Source of the DNA: Actinomadura alba
Lineage (GTDB): Bacteria > Actinomycetota > Actinomycetes > Streptosporangiales > Streptosporangiaceae
Assembly: GCF_014323705.1 (NCBI RefSeq)
Contig: NZ_JABVEC010000007.1
Span: 1 to 64,000, forward strand
Reading direction: 5' to 3'
DNA length: 64,000 nucleotides
The translations under genes and the position numbers were made by a program. Under the pieces are notes generated by a model. It was not told the DNA's origin and made no database searches. It was given only the letters and a program-made list of their open reading frames with translations. Positions 27,599 to 35,431 of this stretch are shown piece by piece; the stretch's first letter is position 1; each line of letters opens with the position of its first letter.

Positions 27599-27706
27599 AT
27601 GGGTGGAAGGCACGCAGGCGATCCGAAAGACAAGCCGTACGAGCCCCCCAAAGATCCGCCGAGTAAAGACACCCCACCTCCCGGCGGCGGTACGAGAGGC
27701 AAGTAG
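27599..27706 (+). CDS. 35-residue peptide, candidate RiPP precursor
   Basis: The ATG at 27599 is preceded by GAGAGGAG with an ideal 6-base gap. The peptide opens MGGRHAGDPKDKPYEPP and ends in PPPGGGTRGK. It is very hydrophilic and Pro/Lys/Asp-rich, with four Asp in DP, KDK, KDP and KDT contexts. Its TAG lies 3 bp before the GTG of a PIMT-like O-methyltransferase. Imiditide and pamtide RiPPs have this layout: a short charged precursor followed by a PIMT homologue that methylates Asp to form aspartimide or isoaspartate. Assignment as precursor is inference from size, spacing and composition; no leader/core boundary can be set. Confidence 0.6.
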   Translation: MGGRHAGDPKDKPYEPPKDPPSKDTPPPGGGTRGK

Positions 27707-27709
27707 ACG

Positions 27710-28840
27710 GTGACGCAACCACCCGACGTCTCCGCACGCATTGACGCCCTCGCGAACCGCCTCGCCGCCCCACCCGAGTGGCGGCGGGCCATGCACCAGG
27801 CACCACGGCACCTGTTCCTGCCAGAGTCCATCCTGGCCGGACCACCAGGCGGCCCAGACGGGCACATCGACCACACCCAAGACCCCAACGGATGGTGGGA
27901 CGCCGCCTACTCCGATGCCGCGATCGTCACCCAGCTCGACGACGGCGCAACCGACATCAGCGCGGGCGCCGGCGACTACACCTCCTCATGCTCCGCCCCC
28001 ACGGTCGTCATCGAGTTCCTGAAGCTGCTGTACGTCCACGACCACCAGCGGGTTCTGGAAATCGGCACGGGCACCGGATGGACAGCTGCGCTCCTGTCCG
28101 CCCGCCTCGGTGCGGACAACGTCATCTCGGTCGAGGTCGACGCCACGGTGGCCAAGCAGGCAGAGATGAACCTCCACGCCGCAGGCTTCGCCCCACACCT
28201 CGTCGTCGGCGACGGCACGGACGGCTGGCCGGAAGGTGCACCCTACGACCGCGTGCACGTCACCTGCGGCGTGCGAGACATCCCGTACGCCTGGGTAGAG
28301 CAGACCCGCCCAGGCGGCATCATCGTGCTGCCCTGGTCACCAGGGATAGCGTTCGGCCACCAGGTCCGGTTGGACGTGCAGCGCGACGGGACAGCGATAG
28401 GACGGCTCACCGGGTCGGCGGGCTACATGCTGCTGCGCTCTCAGCGGCCAGCCGCCGGCGCATGCGAGGGGGATGCGGCGACGTCAACGACCGCGGTGGA
28501 TCCACGCTCGATCGTGTGGGACTCGTACGGCGTGGACGCGGCGCTCGCTGGCCAGCTCCCAGGTGTCCTGCTGCGTGAGGACCGTAGGGACGACGGATCT
28601 GTCATCCTGTGGTGCGCCGATGCCGATGGGTCGTGGGCGACCGCCGAATACCAACCAGGTGCGGTGGAGTTCCCGGTGATACAGCATGGAGATCGCTGTC
28701 TCTGGGATGAGGTCGAGGATGCCTACTTCCGGTGGCAGTCCTGGGGCAGGCCGGTGCGTGACAGGTTCGGCCTAACGGTCCTTCCTGACGGGCAGCACAT
28801 GTGGTTGGACAGCCCGGCGAACGTGGTCGTGACGACCTGA
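27710..28840 (+). CDS. PIMT-like O-methyltransferase with C-terminal extension
   Basis: A 376-residue SAM-dependent methyltransferase related to protein-L-isoaspartate O-methyltransferase. The substrate-side motif is in YTSSCSAPTVVIEFLKLL, SAM motif I is RVLEIGTGTGWTAALLSARL, and post-I is VISVEVDATVAKQAEM. APYDRVHVTCGVRDIPYAWV and EQTRPGGIIVLPW follow. A C-terminal region (about 250-376) is not part of housekeeping PIMT and recurs in the decayed copy at 28923. Such extended PIMTs act on RiPP precursors (graspetide, lasso, lanthipeptide, imiditide/pamtide families). The 3-bp gap to the 35-residue peptide gene, with no ATP-grasp, cyclase or lanthionine synthetase nearby, favours the imiditide/pamtide type. 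Repair PIMT function is the alternative. Confidence 0.82.
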   Translation: MTQPPDVSARIDALANRLAAPPEWRRAMHQAPRHLFLPESILAGPPGGPDGHIDHTQDPNGWWDAAYSDAAIVTQLDDGATDISAGAGDYTSSCSAPTVVIEFLKLLYVHDHQRVLEIGTGTGWTAALLSARLGADNVISVEVDATVAKQAEMNLHAAGFAPHLVVGDGTDGWPEGAPYDRVHVTCGVRDIPYAWVEQTRPGGIIVLPWSPGIAFGHQVRLDVQRDGTAIGRLTGSAGYMLLRSQRPAAGACEGDAATSTTAVDPRSIVWDSYGVDAALAGQLPGVLLREDRRDDGSVILWCADADGSWATAEYQPGAVEFPVIQHGDRCLWDEVEDAYFRWQSWGRPVRDRFGLTVLPDGQHMWLDSPANVVVTT

Positions 28841-28922
28841 TTCGCCTACCCAGGGCATGCGTCCCATCGCATTCGCAAACGCCCCGCCCTCCTCCGGGAG
28901 GTAAGGTTCGTCGTGCGCAGGG

Positions 28923-29552
28923 TCAGCCCTCTCGGTGATCGGATCGGACAAGGTTGTCGGGCGAGTCGAGGTAGATGTACTGGCGGTCGGGAGTGATCGC
29001 GAGACCGAACCGTCCGGTGGCCGGCCGCCCGATCTCCTCCCACCACCTGTAAGCGGCCTCGATCTCTGACCAGAGTGCGCGCGGCCCGTGCCGGCGCACC
29101 TGGTACGTGGAGGCGCCGTCGGTGACGTCGACGCGCGCCCAGGACGGGCCAGAGAATGCCCAGAAGGTGAAATCGTCGCTTCCGTCGTCGGCGTCCGAGA
29201 ACCTCACGCTCACGTCGGGCAGCCGAAGTCCGACCGCGAACTTGGCGTCGTAGTCGTGCCAGGCGACCGCGTCCGGATGCAGGGTCGTGGTCGACTCGGC
29301 CGCGTCCGCCGGTTCGGTCGGCGGCGTGGGCCGCACGGCGCGCTGGGCACGCAGCCACATGAACGCCACGGTGTTGTCGACGAACGGGCCGTGCGCCGCG
29401 CCGTGCTCGTCGACCGTCAGGCGGGCCAGTGCGCCGTTGTCATAGGCGTTGCCCCAAGGGGTGAGGATGGCCCCACCGGGCCGGATCTGAGCCACCCACG
29501 CATAGGGAACGGCACGTGCTGACGCGGAGGCGATGACCCGGTCGTACGCCGC
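28923..29552 (-). pseudogene. Truncated PIMT-like methyltransferase
   Basis: The reading frame matches the C-terminal half of the methyltransferase at 27710. AAYDRVIASASARAVPYAWV, AQIRPGGAILTPW, AFMWLRAQRAV, VAWHDYDAKFAVGLRLPDV and ALWSEIEAAYRWWEEIGRPA align with its counterparts. The SAM-binding Rossmann half is absent. The frame upstream to 29747 is low-complexity and unrelated. It cannot bind SAM as it stands. It is convergent with the intact gene and about 35-40% identical by eye, so it is not a recent duplicate. Confidence 0.75.
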
Positions 29553-29688
29553 GCAAGGCGTTGTTCTTATCCTTGCTGCCGTCTCGCTCGTCTCCGCCCG
29601 TACCGTGCCTGCCCATCTGCTTTCTCCATTCGTTTCTCTGCTCTGATCAGTGCCGCGCGCCGCGCTTGGGCCCAGGGCGACGGCGGCG

Positions 29689-30120
29689 TCAGTGCAGTCG
29701 GCACTCCGCCGTGGCGACGACGGCCATGGAGACGTACGACGAGCCACCGGTCAGCCAGAACCCCCACGAGATGTCATTGCCGCACTGGAGGTCATGGAGC
29801 GCTCGGCCGAACCGCATCTCGTCCGGGATGTCGAGGGCCTGGGCGCCGAGTTGCGGCACCGCTCGCTCGTACTCGCGTCGTAGCCACGCGACCGCGTCGT
29901 CGGGCGTTCTCGGCGACTTTCGGATGATGCGGTCCGCCTTGCCGAGCCACTCGCGGATGACGGTGGGTGGGAGCTCGGTGGCGGGGTCGCGCCGGGCCGC
30001 ATCGTTGGCGATCATGCGCCCGTCGCCGGTCCAGGAGTAGCAATGCCAGTGATATCCGAGATGCGTCCAGTCCTCGCGTGGCGTGCGCCAGTACTCGTGG
30101 TCGAACGCGGGCAGCGTCAT
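29689..30120 (-). CDS. Hypothetical protein
   Basis: A 143-residue protein, not recognised. It opens MTLPAFDHEYWRTPREDWTH, contains WHCYSWTGDGRMIANDAARR and a helical middle (DDAVAWLRREYERAVPQLGA), and ends ISWGFWLTGGSSYVSMAVVA. Codon use and composition look coding. It lies between the decayed methyltransferase and the DUF397 gene on the same strand, separated from the latter by a terminator. Confidence 0.6.
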   Translation of the reverse strand: MTLPAFDHEYWRTPREDWTHLGYHWHCYSWTGDGRMIANDAARRDPATELPPTVIREWLGKADRIIRKSPRTPDDAVAWLRREYERAVPQLGAQALDIPDEMRFGRALHDLQCGNDISWGFWLTGGSSYVSMAVVATAECRLH

Positions 30121-30140
30121 CCATGCGGTCCTATCACGGG

Positions 30141-30173
30141 GACAGGCCCCGCGGGCGAGGGGCGGGGCCTGTC
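30141..30173 (-). terminator. Terminator downstream of the DUF397 gene
   Basis: A perfect 12-bp stem (GACAGGCCCCGC / GCGGGGCCTGTC) with a 9-nt loop, 11 bases past the DUF397 stop. Confidence 0.78.
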
Positions 30174-30183
30174 GGTTGGAAAG

Positions 30184-30417
30184 TCAGCCGGTGACCGTGT
30201 CGCGCATGATGTGGAACTCTCCGCGCCGGACGCCGACGAGGAAGTCGGCCCATTCCTGGTCGGTGTATTCGACGGTGCGGCCCTCGGTGTCGCGCAAGGT
30301 CACTCCAGTGGGGGTCTGTGCGACCTCCACGCAGCAACCGCCGCATCCGTCCGAACAACGGCTCGAGGTGTGGAAGTCGAGCGCGGGCGTTAAGGGGGAC
30401 GTCGCGCCGTGGTCCAT
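30184..30417 (-). CDS. DUF397 domain protein
   Basis: A 77-residue DUF397 protein: FHTSSRCSDGCGGCCVEVA, GVTLRDTEGRTVEYTDQEWA and FLVGVRRGEFH are diagnostic. DUF397 proteins pair with XRE/DUF5753 (WhiJ-like) regulators in actinomycetes and are thought to antagonise them, as AbaA-orfD/BldB-like proteins do. Here the XRE partner is at 31457. There is an unusual cluster of cysteines (C.....C..CC) in the SSxCS..CVEV motif. Confidence 0.9.
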   Translation of the reverse strand: MDHGATSPLTPALDFHTSSRCSDGCGGCCVEVAQTPTGVTLRDTEGRTVEYTDQEWADFLVGVRRGEFHIMRDTVTG

Positions 30418-30465
30418 GGTTCCTCCTTCGTTCGCCGCCCGACACCGTGCCGGGCGGAGCTGGGG

Positions 30466-30876
30466 TCAGGCCGGTACGGGGGCGAGCCAGAACCCGATGC
30501 GGTGCCGCAGCGGTGCCCACCGGCCGGGCCTGCGGCGGTGTGGTGGCGATGGCGCGGCGGCGCCGGACCTGCCTCGTCGGGGGGTGGACGAGGGAGTCGA
30601 CGGCGCCGCCGCGCTCATCAGCAGGGGACCGTACGACCCAGCGCCCGGGGACGGTACGCGGACCGTACGGCCGATCGGGGGTGGTTGGTTCCGTGTGAGG
30701 TTCGAGAGTTGCTCGGCAAGGTCCGCCGCGGTGTAGCCCTCGACGAACCCGGCGCGGTCGACCAGCGCCCAGTAGTGCCCGGTGTACTGGCCAAACCAGA
30801 TCGGGATGCCTGCGAATCGTTGCCGGAGTGCTGCAAGGGCAGCAGGCGGATGGTCCGGGCTGAGGTACAGGGGCAT
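30466..30876 (-). CDS. Hypothetical protein of a WhiJ-like cluster
   Basis: A 136-residue protein. A compact folded part (MPLYLSPDHPPAALAALRQR, then IPIWFGQYTGHYWALVDRAG and DLAEQLSNL) is followed by a disordered Arg/Pro/Ser tail. The ATG at 30876 follows AAGGAG with good spacing, preferred over an upstream in-frame start. Similar proteins occur beside XRE/DUF5753 regulators in Streptosporangiales. The role is unknown. Confidence 0.7.
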   Translation of the reverse strand: MPLYLSPDHPPAALAALRQRFAGIPIWFGQYTGHYWALVDRAGFVEGYTAADLAEQLSNLTRNQPPPIGRTVRVPSPGAGSYGPLLMSAAAPSTPSSTPRRGRSGAAAPSPPHRRRPGRWAPLRHRIGFWLAPVPA

Positions 30877-30953
30877 GGTGTCACTCCTTCCATGCGTACG
30901 GGCGGGCGCGCTCACCGGCAGGGACGGCAGGTCGGGCCAGGAGACGCCCACGG

Positions 30954-31394
30954 CTACCACCGGTCCGTCAAGCTGGATGCCGCAGTGCGCGCCTGGCGCT
31001 CCTTGTGGGTCTGAAGGTCCTCGAACCCTGCGGCGAACGCCTCGGGCGGGATGGCGTCGCCGATGGCGTGGTCAGGGTCGGAGTACCGCGGCCGCAGATG
31101 AGTCCATGCGGACGGCGGGGAAACCTTGTCCCACACGACACGCCCGCGACGGAACCGGCCGCGGGCGATCAGGCCCTCGTACACGTACGCCGTGCGGTGG
31201 TAGCTCAGGCACACCCGGTGGATCAGGCCGCGCGATCCGGCCGGGGCGGACGCGAGCGCGTCCACAACTTCGCGGCACGCACGGTAGTAGTCATCGGCGA
31301 CGCCCACGGCGCCGACGCCACCGGCCTCGGTCACCACGGTCCACGAGTACAGGCGAGGTGGTTCCCGACTGGATCGTGCCCGCATCGCTGTCAT
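30954..31394 (-). CDS. Hypothetical protein, paralogue of the frameshifted gene at 1422
   Basis: A 146-residue protein, not a recognised family. Key segments are PPRLYSWTVVTEAGGVGAVG, SRGLIHRVCLSYHRTAYVYE, PPSAWTHLRPRYSDPDHAI and ETHKERQ-like TS near the end. Two copies in this window, each next to an XRE regulator, suggest it belongs to the regulatory set. Starts at 31394 and 31385 are both possible, and neither has a strong ribosome site, so leaderless translation is possible. Confidence 0.75.
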   Translation of the reverse strand: MTAMRARSSREPPRLYSWTVVTEAGGVGAVGVADDYYRACREVVDALASAPAGSRGLIHRVCLSYHRTAYVYEGLIARGRFRRGRVVWDKVSPPSAWTHLRPRYSDPDHAIGDAIPPEAFAAGFEDLQTHKERQARTAASSLTDRW

Positions 31395-31456
31395 GGCGGC
31401 GACGCTAGGTGGGTCGGAAAGCGCGACTCAATGAGTGTGCAGGAGTGTGCAGTAGT

Positions 31457-32311
31457 TCAGCCGAGCGCGTCGATCGCCGCTCTGATGAGCGCCCGCGCGG
31501 GCTCGCCATGAACAGCCATCGCGGCCAGTTCGGCGAACGCCTGGGCGTACTCGGCGACCTCCCGAGGCTGCGTGATCGTCAGGTAGCTGGACACCAACTC
31601 GACATTCACCTGTTCCTCATCAAAGATCCAGAATCCCTCGACCGGCCACCGGTCGCGTCCGGTGCCCATCGGGATCACGCCGAGGCTGACGGACGGCAGA
31701 GACGAGCAGGTGATGAGGTGGTCGAGTTGTCCGGCCATCGTGCCGCGATCGCATACGGCCGACCGCAGTACTGACTCCTCGATCAGCAGCGCAAACCGGT
31801 GGTCTCCCTCGTGCAGTACGCGCTGACGTTCCATCCTGGACGCCACTGCCTCGTCGACGTCGTCGGGAAGCCTCTGTCTCCGCATGATCGAGCGGAGGAC
31901 GGCGGCCGTATACGCCCGGGTCTGGAGCAGACCCGGCACCAGCCACGACGAGTAGGCGCGGAAATGCCGGGTCCGCTCATACAACGGCAGCCGCGACTCC
32001 ATCTGACGGCGCAAGCCGGCCCGGTGAAGCCGCCGCCACTCCACATACATCGAATCGACCGCACGCAACGACGCGATCAAATCACCCGCCTGATCGGCAG
32101 CACCGCATAGATCGCACCATTCGCGGATGTCCGCAGCAGACGGCGACGTGACCGCGTGCTCGAGCTTGGAGACCTTCGTGCGATGCCATCCCGCCGCCGC
32201 GGCCAGTGCTTGCGCAGTGAGGCCGGCCTCGGTGCGGATCTCGCGGAGCCGATCCGCGAGCGCTTGCCGCGCCTGCTGGACAATGGACGACGGCGAGGTC
32301 GGCGAAGGCAC
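31457..32311 (-). CDS. XRE-family regulator with DUF5753 (WhiJ-like)
   Basis: A 284-residue protein. The N-terminal HTH (LREIRTEAGLTAQALAAAAG, WHRTKVSKLEHAVTSPSAAD) is followed by DUF5753 (LPLYERTRHFRAYSSWLVPG, LLQTRAYTAAVLRSI, FALLIEESVLRSAVCDRGTM). This is the WhiJ-type architecture that pairs with DUF397 proteins in development and antibiotic control in Streptomyces. The start is GTG. It is flanked by DUF6879 and small partner genes on the same strand. Confidence 0.92.
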   Translation of the reverse strand: MPSPTSPSSIVQQARQALADRLREIRTEAGLTAQALAAAAGWHRTKVSKLEHAVTSPSAADIREWCDLCGAADQAGDLIASLRAVDSMYVEWRRLHRAGLRRQMESRLPLYERTRHFRAYSSWLVPGLLQTRAYTAAVLRSIMRRQRLPDDVDEAVASRMERQRVLHEGDHRFALLIEESVLRSAVCDRGTMAGQLDHLITCSSLPSVSLGVIPMGTGRDRWPVEGFWIFDEEQVNVELVSSYLTITQPREVAEYAQAFAELAAMAVHGEPARALIRAAIDALG

Positions 32312-32326
32312 GGAGCGAGGCGGGTG

Positions 32327-32848
32327 TCAGGCCGGCCGGTAGTCCTCGTGATCGATGCCGTGTTCCCAGACTGCATCGAACGCCGAGGCGCAGAGTTTGG
32401 CCGTCGCCGCATCGTCGGTCGTCTCGACGCCCGTGGGGCGGCCGTCACCGTCGAAATGGTTGAACAGTACGAGCTGCCCGTCGACAAGCCAGAAGTCGTT
32501 GCCCGGCAGCACCAGATGCGATGCCCGGCGGCGCGGTAGCCACCGCAGCCCTTCGCCGGCCGCGACGTTGGTGAACGCGTACGAGTGCGAATACCTGATG
32601 TACTCGCTCACCGGCTCGGAGACAATGCGTGCCCGGCGTACGTCAACGCCGCGGGCGACGGTCTCGGCGATCAGATCCAGCCACGGCCGCCACCACGAGC
32701 CACGGTCGGCAGGGTCGTATCGGTGGCCGGCTCGCCACGCCGCGATCCTCTCCTGCTCGGAATCCACGGTGTAGACGTCGCGCATCTCCAGGTGTACCGC
32801 CGAAGTCACGGCCGAACGCAGCAGGTCACCGTAGGTCGGCACCGCCAC
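32327..32848 (-). CDS. DUF6879 family protein
   Basis: A 173-residue protein of the DUF6879 family: LEMRDVYTVDSEQERIAAWR, GVDVRRARIVSEPVSEYIRY and NDFWLVDGQLVLFNHFDGDG. These occur next to XRE/DUF5753 regulators in actinomycetes, and the function is unknown. The start is GTG. It overlaps the upstream 76-residue gene by 23 bp and is followed 15 bp later by the XRE gene, so all three are one operon. Confidence 0.88.
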   Translation of the reverse strand: MAVPTYGDLLRSAVTSAVHLEMRDVYTVDSEQERIAAWRAGHRYDPADRGSWWRPWLDLIAETVARGVDVRRARIVSEPVSEYIRYSHSYAFTNVAAGEGLRWLPRRRASHLVLPGNDFWLVDGQLVLFNHFDGDGRPTGVETTDDAATAKLCASAFDAVWEHGIDHEDYRPA

Positions 32849-33056
32849 TGTTCACCTCCGGAAAGAACTGCATCATGCGGGCTGGAAACCGCATCGTCAC
32901 CTCGCCCGGGGGATCCGCGCCGACGTCTGTGCGCGTCTCCGCATCGGCGATGACCCAGCCCCGTAGGACATAGTCGCCGGTAGCCGGGTCACGCCACACC
33001 GTCGGCGACCCGCCGTCGTCAGATTCAGGGTCTCCGCCGAGGAACTCTAAAGCCAT
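32826..33056 (-). CDS. Small partner protein of the DUF6879/XRE operon
   Basis: A 76-residue acidic protein (MALEFLGGDPESDDGGSPTV ... DYVLRGWVIADAETR ... TMRFPARMMQFFPEV). Proteins of this shape regularly precede DUF6879 and WhiJ-like genes. The ATG at 33056 follows AAGGAGAC and was preferred over an in-frame upstream start. First gene of the operon. Confidence 0.75.
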   Translation of the reverse strand: MALEFLGGDPESDDGGSPTVWRDPATGDYVLRGWVIADAETRTDVGADPPGEVTMRFPARMMQFFPEVNSGGADLR

Positions 33057-33186
33057 GCTCGTCTCCTTCGCGGGGGGTGTGCACCGGAGTGCACTTGCGA
33101 CTCTCGCCCACTCCGGTCGGGTGGTCAAGGGAAACCAGGACGAACGACGTCACACGCCTGCCTCCGCGGTCTTGACGGGTCGGAGG

Positions 33187-33412
33187 GCGCGTCGTGCGGT
33201 CGCTCAGCGGTCGAGCCGCGAGGAGGTCTCGCCGACCAGCTCGTGCACGAGCGATGTCAGCTCGGGGCGGTTGTGCAGCAGATCTTCAAGGTGCGCCCGC
33301 CAGACACCGGTCTCGGCGTACGACGCGTCCTCGGCCTGCAGGCGGATGCGCGTCTCGGCCAGCCTGAGCTGGTACATGACGCCGAGATACCGCCCCACGG
33401 GGTCGCTGGGTC
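33187..33412 (-). pseudogene. Truncated duplicate of the gene at 35432
   Basis: A 226-bp segment about 95% identical by eye to 35415-35640. It encodes the C-terminal 60 residues (YQLRLAETRIRLQAEDASYA, ETGVWRAHLEDLL ... ETSSRLDR) of the 96-residue protein at 35432-35722 and lacks its first 35 residues. A GTG at 33398 could start a short product, but there is no proper upstream signal. Confidence 0.75.
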
Positions 33413-33496
33413 AGGGCTGCGCGGCCGGACCTCGACGTCGACGAGTTGGGGTAGCGGATGGAGAGAGAGGCTGATGTGACGCCTCCGCTCCTTGGT

Positions 33497-33940
33497 TCAG
33501 GCGACGCGGGTGTCGTACGTCGCGCGGTTGGCGAGCACATCGTCCATGTGCATCTCGGCCCAGGTTTTGAGGCCGCGCATCATCTGGTGCAGTGAGAGAC
33601 CGAGGTCGGTCAGCTCGTAGGAGACCGTGACGGGCACGGTCGGCGTCGCGGTGCGGGTGATCAGGCCGTCACGCTCCAAGGAGCGCAGCGTCTGAGTGAG
33701 CATCTTCTGGCTGACGCCGGCCAGCAGACGGGCCAGCTCCGAGTAGCGCATCGACCGGGGCTCACCGGCGCAGTCGGCGCCTAGCTGATGTGAGCCGTCG
33801 CTGCCCAGCGCGGCCAGGATCAGCGTGACCCATTTGTCGGAGATCCGGTCGAGCAGCTTGCGGCTTGGACATGCCGCCAGGAAAGCGTCATATTCCGCCT
33901 TGGCCTGTGCCCTCTTCTGGCCCGCCGTCATCGTTGCCAT
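33497..33940 (-). CDS. HxlR-family transcriptional regulator
   Basis: A 147-residue winged-helix protein. The HxlR signature CPSRKLLDRISDKWVTLILA (Cys 25, a possible redox sensor) precedes RYSELARLLAGVSQKMLTQT and LRSLERDGLITRT. It is divergent from the aldo/keto reductase gene, a very common pairing in which HxlR controls the reductase in response to reactive electrophiles. Confidence 0.92.
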   Translation of the reverse strand: MATMTAGQKRAQAKAEYDAFLAACPSRKLLDRISDKWVTLILAALGSDGSHQLGADCAGEPRSMRYSELARLLAGVSQKMLTQTLRSLERDGLITRTATPTVPVTVSYELTDLGLSLHQMMRGLKTWAEMHMDDVLANRATYDTRVA

Positions 33941-33985
33941 CGACCGCTCCTCTGACCCGTGGGTGCCTTACGCACTCCGAAGTGC

Positions 33986-34006
33986 CTACTTCCCGTCAGG
34001 AAGCTA
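33986..34006. promoter_or_regulatory. Candidate HxlR operator
   Basis: CTACTTCC and GGAAGCTAG form an imperfect inverted repeat around CGTCA in the divergent promoter, 46 bases upstream of the HxlR start codon and 66 bases upstream of the reductase start. Assigned by position and symmetry only. Confidence 0.4.
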
Positions 34007-34071
34007 GATACCAATACTGATGCAAGGAGCCGTTAGGCGCCACCACCCAGCTCAACACGAAAGTCAGAGGT

Positions 34072-34944
34072 ATGAGCACGCTCTCCACTTCGCTTCCCGG
34101 CGGCACCTGGACCCTGGGCGACCTGACCGTCACCCGGTTCGGCTACGGCGCTATGCAGCTCGCCGGCCCCGGGGTCATGGGTCCGCCTGCCGACCACAAC
34201 GGCGCACTCGCCGTCCTCCGCGAGGCCGTCGACCTCGGAATCACCCACATCGACACCAGCAACGCCTACGGACCGCGCGTCACCAACCGGCTGATCCGTG
34301 AAGCGCTGCACCCATTCCCCGAATCGCTGCACATCGTGACCAAGGTCGGCGCGACCCGCGACCAGCAGGGCGGCTGGCCCCCGGCCCGACAGCCCGAAGA
34401 TCTGCGCCGCTCCGTCTACGAGAACCTTGAAACCCTCGGCCTCGAGGTGCTCGACCTGGTCAATCTCCGGCTCGGCAACGCCGAGGGACCCCAACCCGGC
34501 TCGCTCGCTGAGCCGTTCGAGACGCTCGTCGAACTCCAGCAACAGGGCCTGATCCGGCACCTCGGCGTGAGCAACGCGACGGCGGAACAGGTCACCGAGG
34601 CACAGGCGATCGCGCCGATCGTGTGCGTGCAGAACATGTACAACCTCGCCTTCCGCCACGACGACAAGCTGATCGACGAGCTCGCCGAAGAGGGCATCGC
34701 CTACGTGCCCTTCTTCCCGCTCGGCGGCTTCAGCCCACTGCAGTCCTCGGCGCTCTCGACCGTAGCCGCCCGGTTGGATGCCACGCCGATGTCGGTCGCC
34801 CTAGCCTGGCTGCTGCAGCGGTCGCCGAACATCCTGCTGATTCCCGGCACCTCATCGATTGCGCACCTGCGCGAGAACGTCGCCGGCGCGGGACTCTCGC
34901 TCTCCGACGAGGAGCTCGCCGAGCTGGACAAGATCGGCCACTAG
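34072..34944 (+). CDS. Aldo/keto reductase
   Basis: A 290-residue NADPH-dependent aldo/keto reductase. The catalytic Asp and Tyr are in HIDTSNAYGPRVTNRLI and the Lys in LHIVTKVGATRD. The His site is replaced: LDLVNLRLG stands where many members have DLxxxHxx, as in the YhdN/IolS-like group (Asn). The C-terminal cofactor region has IPGTSSIAHLRENVAGAGLS. Divergent HxlR regulator. Confidence 0.92.
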   Translation: MSTLSTSLPGGTWTLGDLTVTRFGYGAMQLAGPGVMGPPADHNGALAVLREAVDLGITHIDTSNAYGPRVTNRLIREALHPFPESLHIVTKVGATRDQQGGWPPARQPEDLRRSVYENLETLGLEVLDLVNLRLGNAEGPQPGSLAEPFETLVELQQQGLIRHLGVSNATAEQVTEAQAIAPIVCVQNMYNLAFRHDDKLIDELAEEGIAYVPFFPLGGFSPLQSSALSTVAARLDATPMSVALAWLLQRSPNILLIPGTSSIAHLRENVAGAGLSLSDEELAELDKIGH

Positions 34945-35165
34945 AGTTCGGTGCAGTCGCCCTTGGGGCGTGTCGATCCGGCGCAGGGAAGGATCTCCCG
35001 GATAATTCCGGAGGGGAAGTCCGGCGCTGTAGAGGTCCTGGATGAAGGCGACCTGGCGTGCGGCATCCTCGCTGTAGTCGCGGTATCCGTTGGGACGCCG
35101 GTGGCTGGTGAGGAGGCCCTGTCTCCGGACGAGATTGACAGATTGCCGATGCACCACACACAGCA
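34941..35165 (-). pseudogene. MerR-family regulator remnant
   Basis: Pieces of a MerR regulator in two frames. IGNLS at the N-terminus is followed by RRQGLLTSHRRPNGYRDYSE and DAARQVAFIQDLYSAGLP. A frame change near 35035 then gives PSGIIREILPCAG and KGDCTEL. Part of the DNA-binding helix-turn-helix is also deleted. The stop overlaps the stop of the aldo/keto reductase tail to tail. Confidence 0.7.
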
Positions 35166-35285
35166 GCTCAGGTTGCGTCACTTCATTGAGGGCCGAGAGC
35201 ATCCTTATCTCGGTTGAGCCCTCGCACGAGTTCCATCGTGTAGCTGGTCGGCGCTGACGAGCGCCGATGCCGTGTCCACCGGCGG

Positions 35286-35387
35286 ATGAGCGGTGCAACC
35301 AGGTCTTTCGTACCCGCGATCCCTCCCAAGGACAGGTCGTTCGTCTACTTCAGCGACCCGGACGGCAGCGCGTGGGCCGCACAGTAG
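35286..35387 (+). pseudogene. C-terminal remnant of a VOC (glyoxalase-fold) protein
   Basis: A 33-codon open frame ending PPKDRSFVYFSDPDGSAWAAQ (last 16 residues SFVYFSDPDGSAWAAQ). SDPDGxxWxxQ is the usual C-terminal strand of VOC-family proteins and nothing else of the domain remains. A leftover in the degraded 33-36 kb zone. Confidence 0.6.
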
Positions 35388-35431
35388 CTTCCTCCGCGTT
35401 TGCCGGCCAGAAGCGCGCGTCGTACGGTCGC

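Noticed and set aside
27599-28840. Graspetide (ATP-grasp) or FxLD-lanthipeptide cluster
   Set aside because: PIMT-like enzymes occur in both, but no ATP-grasp ligase, lanthionine synthetase or FxLD motif is present within the window.
29563-29580. 15-bp match (CTTATCCTTGCTGCC) to part of the SRP RNA gene at 12740-12775
   Set aside because: Several chance 15-mer matches are expected in 64 kb, and there is no SRP tetraloop or pairing around it.
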